A stretch of 64,000 nt of DNA from Flavobacterium psychrophilum (GTDB taxonomy: Bacteria > Bacteroidota > Bacteroidia > Flavobacteriales > Flavobacteriaceae), in contig CAMBZB010000006.1 in NCBI GenBank assembly GCA_945872245.1, positions 21,511 to 85,510 of the forward strand, written 5' to 3'. The notes beneath the pieces were generated by a model. That model was not told where the DNA came from. It was given only the letters and a program-made list of their open reading frames with translations, and searched no databases. Shown piece after piece: positions 50,936-59,062 of the stretch. Every line of letters starts with the position of its first letter. Position 1 is the stretch's first letter. The translations under genes and the position numbers were made by a program.

Positions 50936-52339
50936 ATGAGTTCATTTGACGTAGTCATTATTGGTTCTGGTCCCGGAGGATATGTTTCGGCAATTCGCTG
51001 TGCACAACTGGGTTTCAAAACAGCCATTATAGAAAAATATTCCACTTTAGGCGGAACCTGTCTTAATGTGGGTTGCATTCCTTCAAAAGCTTTATTGTCA
51101 TCTTCCCATCATTATAGCGAAGTAGCTCATTTTGCCGACCATGGAATTGAGGTTTCTGGAGAAGTGAAAGTAAATTTAGAAAAAATGATTGCCCGTAAGC
51201 AAGCAGTTGTTGACCAGACTTCTGGAGGAATTAATTATTTGATGGACAAAAACAAAGTGACTGTTTTTAATGGATTAGGTTCTTTTGTAGATGCCACTCA
51301 CATCGCTGTTGCAAAAGCGGACGGGACTTCGGAAACAATCGAGGCAAAAAACATCATTATTGCAACGGGTTCAAAACCATCCTCATTACCGTTTATAAAA
51401 ATAGATAAAAATAGAATCATCACTTCCACTGAAGCCTTGTCACTTAAAGAAGTGCCAAAACATCTTGTTATTATTGGTGGTGGCGTAATCGGAATTGAAT
51501 TAGGACAAGTGTATTTACGATTGGGAGCGCAAGTTTCTGTAGTGGAATTTATGGACCGAATTATTCCGGGAATGGATGCTTCATTGTCTAAGGAATTGAC
51601 GAAAGTCTTGAAAAAGCAAGGAATGAAATTCTATGTTTCCCACAAGGTGAAATCTGTGGAAAGAAAAGGAAACAATGTAACGGTTCAGGCTGAAAATACA
51701 AAAGGGGAAACCATTACTCTAGAAGGGGATTATTCTCTGGTTTCGGTAGGGCGTCGTCCTTATACAGATGGTTTGAATGCAGATAAAGCAGGTGTAAAAA
51801 TTTCAGAAAGAGGCATGGTTGAAGTGAACGATCATTTGCAAACCAATGTTTCCAATATTTATGCCATTGGTGACGTAGTACGTGGCGCAATGCTAGCGCA
51901 CAAAGCCGAGGAAGAAGGAACTATGGTCGCTGAAATAATAGCGGGTCAGAAACCACATATCAATTATAATTTGATTCCCGGAGTTGTTTACACTTGGCCA
52001 GAAGTGGCTGCGGTAGGACAAACCGAAGAACAACTAAAAGAAGCTAGAGTTGAATTCAAGTCGGGAAGTTTTCCTTTCAAAGCATTAGGGAGAGCTAGAG
52101 CAAGTGGAGACTTGGATGGATTTGTTAAAATTCTTGCCGATGCCAAAACAGACGAAGTTCTGGGAGTTCACATGATTGGTGCTCGTTGCGCCGATTTGAT
52201 TGCCGAAGCGGTAACTGCAATGGAATTCAAAGCATCTGCCGAAGATATTTCGAGAATGAGCCATGCACATCCCACTTTTGCGGAAGCGATAAAAGAAGCG
52301 GCATTAGCAGCAACGGATAATAGAGCATTACATGTGTAA
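50936..52339 (+). CDS. lpdA: Dihydrolipoyl dehydrogenase (E3)
   Basis: A 467-residue FAD enzyme that reoxidises dihydrolipoamide in the pyruvate, 2-oxoglutarate or branched-chain ketoacid dehydrogenase complexes and the glycine cleavage system. Motifs: FAD site VVIIGSGPGGYVSAIR, redox disulfide GGTCLNVGCIPSKALL, NAD site LVIIGGGVIGIELGQ, FAD second site NIYAIGDVVRGAMLAHKAEEEG, and the catalytic His-Glu at the dimer interface AHPTFAEAIKEA. No E1 or E2 gene is adjacent. Confidence 0.97.
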   Translation: MSSFDVVIIGSGPGGYVSAIRCAQLGFKTAIIEKYSTLGGTCLNVGCIPSKALLSSSHHYSEVAHFADHGIEVSGEVKVNLEKMIARKQAVVDQTSGGINYLMDKNKVTVFNGLGSFVDATHIAVAKADGTSETIEAKNIIIATGSKPSSLPFIKIDKNRIITSTEALSLKEVPKHLVIIGGGVIGIELGQVYLRLGAQVSVVEFMDRIIPGMDASLSKELTKVLKKQGMKFYVSHKVKSVERKGNNVTVQAENTKGETITLEGDYSLVSVGRRPYTDGLNADKAGVKISERGMVEVNDHLQTNVSNIYAIGDVVRGAMLAHKAEEEGTMVAEIIAGQKPHINYNLIPGVVYTWPEVAAVGQTEEQLKEARVEFKSGSFPFKALGRARASGDLDGFVKILADAKTDEVLGVHMIGARCADLIAEAVTAMEFKASAEDISRMSHAHPTFAEAIKEAALAATDNRALHV

Positions 52340-52362
52340 TTAGAAAAGCATATTCAATTTAT

Positions 52363-52405
52363 AAACCCGACAAGTTTCAAAAAAATCTGTCGGGTTTACT
52401 TTTTT
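52363..52405 (+). terminator. lpdA terminator
   Basis: AAACCCGACA (52363-52372) and TGTCGGGTTT (52388-52397), a 10-bp perfect stem, then ACTTTTTT. The tail overlaps the stop of the convergent DoxX gene. Confidence 0.88.
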
Positions 52406-52778
52406 AAGCTACGAACAAACTTTTATAATTGTTCCAATGACTATAAATTAAAAATAAGTTTCCAAAAAACACAAATAAGGCTAATGGAATTCCTTTTGGA
52501 CAAAGAAATAAATTGATGAATACAATGTTTACGGTAACAGGTAAAATGAGAATATTTGCCAAGGTTACATAAAAACCGGTGACAAATGACAATCCGCAAA
52601 GTAATTCAACCGATTTCGCTAAAGGAATTAAATAATTAGAGGCAAAAAGACCCAATTGGAAAGCTTTAAAATTCCCAGTGAATTCAGGTTCAGGTAAAAG
52701 TTTTAAAAAAAAGCCAATTGACGTCATTAGAAATAAAAGCCCAATTAAAGTTCTAGTAATAATAATTGTTATTTTCAT
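52404..52778 (-). CDS. DoxX-like small membrane protein
   Basis: A 124-residue protein with four predicted helices (about 3-25, 44-62, 70-90, 95-115). The order IIITRTLIGLLFLMTSIGFFLKL, LAKSVELLCGLSFVTGFYV, LILPVTVNIVFINLF is that of DoxX/DUF4870-type proteins. The role of these is poorly known; links to thiol redox balance exist in other bacteria. It is transcribed alone and converges with lpdA. Confidence 0.75.
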   Translation of the reverse strand: MKITIIITRTLIGLLFLMTSIGFFLKLLPEPEFTGNFKAFQLGLFASNYLIPLAKSVELLCGLSFVTGFYVTLANILILPVTVNIVFINLFLCPKGIPLALFVFFGNLFLIYSHWNNYKSLFVA

Positions 52779-52870
52779 AACATGTTGTATTTAAGATTAG
52801 TAGCATTATAAATATAGCGAAAATTTTAAAATAAATTTGTCGTAATTTTGGATTTTAAATATTTAAATTT

Positions 52871-54157
52871 CTGAGAACATCAATTATAAAACATATCGAT
52901 AATCCTGTCCAATTCAAACAACAATTATTGACTTGGGCACAACAATTTCGAGAAGTCATTTTCATGGATAGCAACGATTATCCGCAACGGTATTCCAGTT
53001 ATGATTGTATGCTTGCTGTGGATGCTATTACTTCGGTAAAAACCGATTGCCACAACGCTTTCGAAGACTTGAAACAGTATCAACAAACGACCAAAGACTG
53101 GCTTTTTGGCTATTTGTCCTATGATTTAAAAAATGATGTCGAAGCGTTGCATTCCAATAACTTTGATGGATTGGATTTTCCGGATTTGTTTTTCTTCCAG
53201 CCCAAAAAAATAGTCACACTGAAGGGGAATCAAATTGAGATTCAGTATCTCACCATGTGCGATGATGAAGTAGAAGAAGATTTTGAGGAAATAGTTAAGG
53301 GCCAAGAGTCAAGAGCCAATAGCCAAGAAATCCCTATAATTCAACAAAGAATTTCAAAAGAAAGTTACATAAACAAAGTTTCTAAAATCTTAGAACATAT
53401 CCATCGGGGCGATATTTATGAAGCTAATTTCTGTATGGAGTTTTTCATTGAAAATGCGAACATCAACCCTCTGGAAAAGTTTTTAAAACTGAATGAAATT
53501 TCGAAATCACCATTGGCTGTTTTTTTCAAAAACAATACTCATTTTTTGCTTTCTGCTTCGCCGGAACGCTATTTAAAGAAGGAAGGGGAGTTGGTTATTT
53601 CCCAACCCATTAAGGGAACGGCCAAACGATTCCTAGATGCCATTGAAGACGAAAAATCAAAAAGCGAATTGGCTTCAGATCCCAAAGAGCGCACCGAAAA
53701 CATTATGATATCTGACTTGGTTCGGAATGACTTGTCGCGAACTGCCCAAAAAGGTTCTGTGAAAGTAGAAGAACTATGCGGTATTTATTCTTTTGAGCAA
53801 GTCCACCAAATGATTTCTACGATTACCTCAAAATTAGACCATCAATATACAGTTGCGGATGTGATTAAAACTACTTTCCCAATGGGGAGCATGACAGGAA
53901 CCCCTAAGGTTTCGGTGTTGAAAATCATCGAGGAATTGGAGGAAACCAAAAGAGGTTTGTATAGCGGAGCCGTTGGCTATTTCACGCCGAATAGTGACTT
54001 CGATTTTAATGTTGTTATTAGGAGTATTTTATACAATCAAGAAAAGAAATACGCCTCGTTTTCTGTGGGAAGTGCTATAACTTCACAGTCCATTCCTAAA
54101 ATGGAGTATGAAGAATGTTTGCTTAAAGCCAAAGCGATGCGTGAAGTTTTGGGTTGA
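52871..54157 (+). CDS. pabB: Aminodeoxychorismate synthase component I
   Basis: Aminates chorismate to 4-amino-4-deoxychorismate on the route to p-aminobenzoate and folate. The key motif is SQPIKGTAKRF: the Lys in PIKGT marks ADC synthases (TrpE here has PIAGT). Other motifs: IHRGDIYEANFC, ISDLVRNDLSRTA, FPMGSMTGTPKVSVLKIIEELE and GLYSGAVGYF. The first ATG/GTG/TTG in frame is TTG 52928 (MTWAQQFRE), but family-like sequence RTSIIKHIDNPVQFKQQLL precedes it in the same open frame, so I place the start at CTG 52871 (428 residues). A stop codon at 52856 leaves no other start. pabA is not adjacent. Confidence 0.88.
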   Translation: MRTSIIKHIDNPVQFKQQLLTWAQQFREVIFMDSNDYPQRYSSYDCMLAVDAITSVKTDCHNAFEDLKQYQQTTKDWLFGYLSYDLKNDVEALHSNNFDGLDFPDLFFFQPKKIVTLKGNQIEIQYLTMCDDEVEEDFEEIVKGQESRANSQEIPIIQQRISKESYINKVSKILEHIHRGDIYEANFCMEFFIENANINPLEKFLKLNEISKSPLAVFFKNNTHFLLSASPERYLKKEGELVISQPIKGTAKRFLDAIEDEKSKSELASDPKERTENIMISDLVRNDLSRTAQKGSVKVEELCGIYSFEQVHQMISTITSKLDHQYTVADVIKTTFPMGSMTGTPKVSVLKIIEELEETKRGLYSGAVGYFTPNSDFDFNVVIRSILYNQEKKYASFSVGSAITSQSIPKMEYEECLLKAKAMREVLG

Positions 54158-54225
54158 ATTAAATCTCTGTTAATTCAAAATATTTTCTCTGTTAATTCAA
54201 AATTTAAGTATTGTTAATTCAAAAT
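54154..54225 (+). repeat. Three 22-bp-phased direct repeats plus one inverted copy upstream of an ATPase gene
   Basis: GTTAATTCAAAAT occurs at 54169-54181, 54191-54203 and 54213-54225, exactly 22 bases apart, about two helix turns. The first two share the longer TCTCTGTTAATTCAAAAT. An inverted copy TTGAATTAA sits at 54154-54162, overlapping the pabB stop. The third copy covers the -33 TTG of the next gene. This looks like a set of operator sites. Confidence 0.85.
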
Positions 54226-54240
54226 AATAGTATAAATTTG
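54211..54240 (+). promoter_or_regulatory. Promoter of the AAA ATPase gene
   Basis: TTG (54211-54213), 19-base spacer, TAAATTTG (54233-54240): a complete Bacteroidota promoter, 19 bases before the ATG. Its -33 element lies inside the third repeat. Confidence 0.75.
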
Positions 54241-54259
54241 CATTTGTAATCAAGTACTT

Positions 54260-55414
54260 ATGGCTATAGTAAGAGAAATAGTAAATGCAATTAACGAGAG
54301 CGGAAAAATGTACCCTATTCTTGCGATTTCAGGACCAAGACAATCTGGAAAAACTACTATGTTAAAAGAGAGTTTTCCAGAATATCAATACTTGAGTTTA
54401 GAAGATGTTGACGCTCGAAACTTTTTGGCAAACGACCCGAAAGGATTCTTCGAGAAATACAATAAATTTTGTATTTTCGATGAGGCGCAACGGGCTCCCG
54501 AATTGTTTTCGTATTTGCAAACAAAAGTCGATAACGACAAAATAATGGGACAATACATTCTTTCGGGTTCGCAAAATTTTCATTTAATGAAAAGTATTAC
54601 GCAAAGTTTGGCTGGTCGTGTTGCTATTTTTAAACTATTTCCATTCGATTTTAATGAACTTAAATCTGAGGATTTATTAGATAAAAATTATATAAAAGCG
54701 ATGTTAAGGGGTTTTTATCCGGCAATTTATGATAGAAATATTCCTTCAAGAAACTTTTACAACAGTTATATTCAAACCTATGTTGAACGCGATATTACTG
54801 ATTTGGTAAACATACAAAACATACGTTCTTTCAGAATGTTTTTGGGTTTGTGTGCTGCTCGTGCTGGACATTTATTGAATCTGAATAATCTTGCGATGGA
54901 CTGTGGTATTTCGCAACCCACTGCCAAGGCTTGGTTATCGGCATTAGAAAGCAGTTATATTGTGTTTTTGTTGCAACCCTTGCATAATAATTTCAACAAA
55001 CGGATTATCAAAACACCTAAATTGTATTTTTATGATACGGGATTACTTTGTCATTTATTAAAAATCAAAGATGAAATTCAAATTAGTGAAAATGCTTTTA
55101 AAGGTAATTTATTCGAAAACATGATAATTTCCGAGTATATAAAACAGAATTATCATCAAAACAATTTAGATGAATTTTGGTTTTGGCGCGATGCATCTGG
55201 GCACGAAGTTGATTTGATACGTCAAGATGATTTTATGTATAATATTATTGAAATCAAATCGACCAAGACCATTATGCATAATTTATTCAAAGGGATTACT
55301 TATTTTGAGGATTTAGCCAAAGAAAACGTGAAATCAAAAACATTGGTTTATGCGGGTTTAGAAAATGAAAAACGAACCATAGCCGATGTCATTTCGTGGT
55401 ATGATTTAAAATAA
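54260..55414 (+). CDS. AAA+ ATPase with DUF4143 C-terminal domain
   Basis: A 384-residue protein: N-terminal P-loop AISGPRQSGKTTMLK (Walker A), Walker B FCIFDEAQRAPEL and sensor ILSGSQNFHLM, then a helical part and a DUF4143 domain with LCAARAGHLLNLNNLAMDCGISQPTAKAWLSALESSYIVFLLQP (a winged-helix-like region) and a nuclease-like VDLIRQDDFMYNIIEIKSTKT core. Such ATPases are widespread, poorly understood and often in accessory DNA. It has its own promoter overlapped by repeats, and precedes tilS by a few bases. Confidence 0.9.
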   Translation: MAIVREIVNAINESGKMYPILAISGPRQSGKTTMLKESFPEYQYLSLEDVDARNFLANDPKGFFEKYNKFCIFDEAQRAPELFSYLQTKVDNDKIMGQYILSGSQNFHLMKSITQSLAGRVAIFKLFPFDFNELKSEDLLDKNYIKAMLRGFYPAIYDRNIPSRNFYNSYIQTYVERDITDLVNIQNIRSFRMFLGLCAARAGHLLNLNNLAMDCGISQPTAKAWLSALESSYIVFLLQPLHNNFNKRIIKTPKLYFYDTGLLCHLLKIKDEIQISENAFKGNLFENMIISEYIKQNYHQNNLDEFWFWRDASGHEVDLIRQDDFMYNIIEIKSTKTIMHNLFKGITYFEDLAKENVKSKTLVYAGLENEKRTIADVISWYDLK

Positions 55415-55426
55415 CTAAATTTGAAA

Positions 55427-56740
55427 ATGCTACAAAAATTCCAAAGCCATATTTTTCAAAACTTTCCTTTTTTAAGTGGGAAAAAATTGCTTTTGGCCAC
55501 TAGTGGAGGTTTAGACAGTATGGTAATGGTCGATTTGTTTCACAAGTTGTCTTTTAAAATTGCTATTGCCCATTGCAATTTTCAACTTCGGGGAGTGGAA
55601 AGTTTTGAAGATCAGAATTTTGTTCAACACTATGCCGAAGCCAATGAAATCAAATTATTCGTAACTCAATTCGACACAGAGGCTTTTGCCAAAGACTATA
55701 AAATTTCAACCCAAGTTGCCGCCCGTGAGTTACGATACAACTGGTTTTACGAACTTTTGGAAACAGAAAACTTTGACTATGTACTTACGGCACATCATGC
55801 CGATGATAATCTGGAGACCTTCCTCATTAACCTTGTTCGGGGCACTGGATTAGATGGATTGACAGGAATACCGGCGAAAAATGAAAATGTGATTCGCCCA
55901 CTTTTACTATTTTCTCGACAAGAAATCGAACAGTATGCCAAGGAAGATAATATTGACTGCCGAGAAGATAGCAGCAACGCTTTGGATAAATATTTGCGAA
56001 ATAAGATTAGGCATAATTTGATTCCCATTTTAAAGGAACTCAACACCGATTTTTTGTCCTCATTTCATAAAACACAGGTCTATTTACAAGAATCCAAAAC
56101 GATGGTCGAAGACGCATCAATTATGGTATATCAGCAAGTGGCAAAAGAAATAGGGGAGGACATCCATTTTGATTTGAATAAATTACAACAACTGCCCAAT
56201 TATAAATCCTATTTGTACCAATGGCTTCGTGAATTTGGGTTTTCAGCTTGGGATGATATTTATGATTTAGTTGAAAGTCAATCTGGAAAACAAGTGTTTT
56301 CAAATGAATTCCGATTATTAAAAAATAGGGGTTTTTTAATTTTGAGTACTATAAATATCGAGGATAAAAAAGAAGAATATTATATTTTTAAAGATCAAAA
56401 AGAAATTGACAGCCCATTGAATCTTTCGTTTAGTAAAGTAGCTGACATTGGCATCGGTTCCAATAGAGCTATCTTTGTTGATGAAGACAAGCTGCATTTT
56501 CCTTTAGTTTTAAGACGTTGGAAAGAAGGAGATAGTTTTCAGCCCTTTGGAATGGAAGGCAAATCAAAGAAAGTAAGTAAAATTTTTAAGGACGAAAAAT
56601 TATCGTTGATAGATAAAGAGAATACATGGCTTTTATGTTCTGATGATAAAATAATTTGGATTATCGGAATCCGACAAGATGAGCGTTTTAAAATAGAAAA
56701 AACAACAAAAAACAGAATACAAATACAATGGCAAAAATGA
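55427..56740 (+). CDS. tilS: tRNA(Ile)-lysidine synthase
   Basis: Converts C34 of the AUA-reading tRNA-Ile to lysidine. The 437-residue chain starts at ATG 55427 (MLQKFQSH); a TTG two codons earlier is also in frame. PP-loop ATP site LLATSGGLDSMVMV, then HHADDNLETFLINLVRGTGLDGLTG and RNKIRHNLIP in the catalytic domain, and a C-terminal tRNA-binding part with LVLRRWKEGDSFQPFGMEGKSKKVSKIF. Its stop overlaps the dsbD start (ATGA). Confidence 0.96.
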   Translation: MLQKFQSHIFQNFPFLSGKKLLLATSGGLDSMVMVDLFHKLSFKIAIAHCNFQLRGVESFEDQNFVQHYAEANEIKLFVTQFDTEAFAKDYKISTQVAARELRYNWFYELLETENFDYVLTAHHADDNLETFLINLVRGTGLDGLTGIPAKNENVIRPLLLFSRQEIEQYAKEDNIDCREDSSNALDKYLRNKIRHNLIPILKELNTDFLSSFHKTQVYLQESKTMVEDASIMVYQQVAKEIGEDIHFDLNKLQQLPNYKSYLYQWLREFGFSAWDDIYDLVESQSGKQVFSNEFRLLKNRGFLILSTINIEDKKEEYYIFKDQKEIDSPLNLSFSKVADIGIGSNRAIFVDEDKLHFPLVLRRWKEGDSFQPFGMEGKSKKVSKIFKDEKLSLIDKENTWLLCSDDKIIWIIGIRQDERFKIEKTTKNRIQIQWQK

Positions 56741-58761
56741 GAAAAATACTATTCATACTGCTGGCTTTTTTGGCTTTTGTCAAAGGGAATGCGCAAATAT
56801 TAGATCCTGTTAAATGGACTACCAAAATCGAAAAGAAATCAGATACCAACTACATACTCACTTTTAATGGGGTAATAGAAAATGGGTGGCATCTATATTC
56901 GCAATTTACTCCTGATGGGGGTCCATTACCCTTGGAGGTGAATTTTGAAAACCAAAAAGGGAATTTCACTTTAGTTGGCAAAGCCAAAGAAAGTAAAACT
57001 ACCACCGCTTTCAATGATATTTTTGGGGTTAACGAAACTTATTTCGAGAAGAAAGCGCAAATTAAGCAAGAGATTACAATACTAAATCCTAAAATTTCAA
57101 AAATTGAAGTGGGTTTCAATTACCAAGTCTGCAAAGAGGTTTGTATTAATTTAGAGAAAAAATTCAGTTTTGCTCTAACTCCAACTTTAATGTCGATTTC
57201 CGTTCCAAAAACGGGAACAATATTAGCCTCCAAAGATACTTTGAAAGCAGAATCTCTGACTCCAAGTCTTGGAACGAGTGACGTAATTGAAGCAACTTCA
57301 GATCAACTCAAAAAAGTAACAACTCTCCCTAAACCACAAAGAGGGATTTGGTCTATTTTCTTTATCGCTTTCCTTTCAGGATTCGCTGCACTGCTCACTC
57401 CTTGTGTGTTTCCGATGATTCCTATGACGGTGAGTTTTTTTACCAAACACAGTAAAACAAAAGCAAAAGGAATACGGAATGCCATGATTTATGGAATTTC
57501 CATCATATTAATTTATGTCATTTTGGGTTTGTTCGTGACTTGGATTTTTGGTGCAGATGCACTGAATGCCTTGTCCACCAATGTTTGGTTTAATATCCTT
57601 TTCTTCGTTTTGTTGGTTGTTTTTGCGGCCTCATTTTTGGGTGCTTTCGAAATTATGTTGCCTAATTCTTGGGCAAATACAGTAGATGACCAGGCCGATA
57701 AAGGTGGGATTTTAGGAATCTTATTCATGGCATTGGCCTTGGCAATTGTCTCCTTTTCTTGTACTGGACCCATTGTTGGAACACTTTTGGTTGATGCAGC
57801 TTCCAAAGGCGGAATTGCCCCAATTATAGGAATGTTGGGTTTTTCATCAGCTCTAGCCTTGCCGTTCATGCTTTTTGCCCTATTTCCAGGTTGGTTGCAT
57901 TCTTTGCCTAAATCGGGTGGATGGCTCAATACCGTTAAAGTGGTATTAGGATTTTTAGAATTGGCTTTGGCCTTGAAATTCTTATCGAATGCTGACGTGG
58001 TGTTGCAATTGCATCTTTTGGAAAGAGAAGTATTCTTAGCGATTTGGATTGCTATTTTCGGAATCTTGGCGTTGTATTTATTTGGTAAAATTACTTTGCC
58101 CCACGATAGTCCGTTGACCCATATTTCGGTGGGAAGATTGTTAATGGGACTATTGGTCTTAAGTTTTACCGTTTACATGATACCCGGACTTTGGGGAGCG
58201 CCATTAAAATTGATTAATGCGTTTCCTCCTCCAATGGAATATAGTGAAAGTCCACTCGGTTTTGGAAGTTCAGGAAAAAATGCTTCGACTGTGAGTTTGC
58301 CAAACGGCGCTAAATTGGGCCCTCACCAAATAGTGGTTTTTGACGATTACGAAAAAGGTTTGGCTTTCGCAAAAACCGTAAATAAGCCTATAATGCTTGA
58401 TTTTACAGGATTTGCCTGTGTGAATTGCAGAAAAATGGAGAACAACGTTTGGTCTGATGAGCATATTTTGCCGATTTTAAAAAATGATGTTGTTTTGATT
58501 TCGCTATATGTTGATGACAAGCGCGATTTACCTTTAAAAGAACAATTTATTTCAAAGGCCACGGGTTCAAAAATTGAAACCATAGGCGATAAGTGGGCAG
58601 ATTTTATGATTTCGAAATATAAAACCAATACCCAACCTTTGTATGTTTTGACTGATTTAAACGGAAATAGCCTAAACCAAACCACACCAACCATAAGCTA
58701 CACCAATGTTGAAGAATATCAAAGTTGGTTGAAAGCTGGTATTTCTAAATTCAAGAAATAA
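56737..58761 (+). CDS. dsbD: Thiol:disulfide interchange protein DsbD
   Basis: Carries electrons from cytosolic thioredoxin to the periplasm. The start ATG 56737 overlaps the tilS stop; 674 residues. Order of domains: signal peptide, N-terminal periplasmic domain with the redox pair in NYQVCKEVCINLE, eight-helix membrane domain with a Cys in LLTPCVFPMIPM and another in SFSCTGPIVG, and a C-terminal thioredoxin domain with CVNC in FTGFACVNCRKMENN. All three Cys pairs of the relay are present. It may supply reductant for cytochrome c maturation and the other envelope redox proteins of this window. Confidence 0.95.
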   Translation: MRKILFILLAFLAFVKGNAQILDPVKWTTKIEKKSDTNYILTFNGVIENGWHLYSQFTPDGGPLPLEVNFENQKGNFTLVGKAKESKTTTAFNDIFGVNETYFEKKAQIKQEITILNPKISKIEVGFNYQVCKEVCINLEKKFSFALTPTLMSISVPKTGTILASKDTLKAESLTPSLGTSDVIEATSDQLKKVTTLPKPQRGIWSIFFIAFLSGFAALLTPCVFPMIPMTVSFFTKHSKTKAKGIRNAMIYGISIILIYVILGLFVTWIFGADALNALSTNVWFNILFFVLLVVFAASFLGAFEIMLPNSWANTVDDQADKGGILGILFMALALAIVSFSCTGPIVGTLLVDAASKGGIAPIIGMLGFSSALALPFMLFALFPGWLHSLPKSGGWLNTVKVVLGFLELALALKFLSNADVVLQLHLLEREVFLAIWIAIFGILALYLFGKITLPHDSPLTHISVGRLLMGLLVLSFTVYMIPGLWGAPLKLINAFPPPMEYSESPLGFGSSGKNASTVSLPNGAKLGPHQIVVFDDYEKGLAFAKTVNKPIMLDFTGFACVNCRKMENNVWSDEHILPILKNDVVLISLYVDDKRDLPLKEQFISKATGSKIETIGDKWADFMISKYKTNTQPLYVLTDLNGNSLNQTTPTISYTNVEEYQSWLKAGISKFKK

Positions 58762-58777
58762 TATAAAATACGGTATT

Positions 58778-58827
58778 AAAAAGCGCAAAGATTCTATCCT
58801 TCAAAAGGATAGAAGCTTTGCGCTTTT
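58778..58827 (+). terminator. dsbD terminator
   Basis: AAAGCGCAAAG and CTTTGCGCTTT enclose a second paired stretch TTCTATCC/GGATAGAA with one bulge, T-rich end. The following 58829-59003 is AT-rich and holds no gene or recognised element. Confidence 0.88.
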
Positions 58828-59003
58828 GATAGTATCTTTTTGTAATACTAAGGATTTATTAAAACTACATGAATATTCAATGTATTCTTATAGTCTTGAT
58901 TTGTCTTTTAGAGATAAGATATTTCAAAAAAAGGTTGATGTGTTAATAGTTGAAAATAGCTTGCAATTACGCTAAATCGAAGTGGAAAAGAGAATTAAAC
59001 CAT

Positions 59004-59038
59004 AAAAAAAACACCCTAAAAACGAATTTTTAGAGTGT
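59004..59038 (-). terminator. Terminator after amt copy 2
   Basis: ACACTCTAAAAA (59038-59027, minus) and TTTTTAGGGTGT (59022-59011) pair with one mismatch, then T-run (59010-59004). Confidence 0.75.
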
Positions 59039-59062
59039 CTTGATTTATTTATTGAAGATGGT

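Noticed and set aside
54154-54240. CRISPR array
   Set aside because: Only three short direct copies (13 bases) with 9-base gaps, and no cas genes. They overlap a promoter, so operator sites are the better reading.
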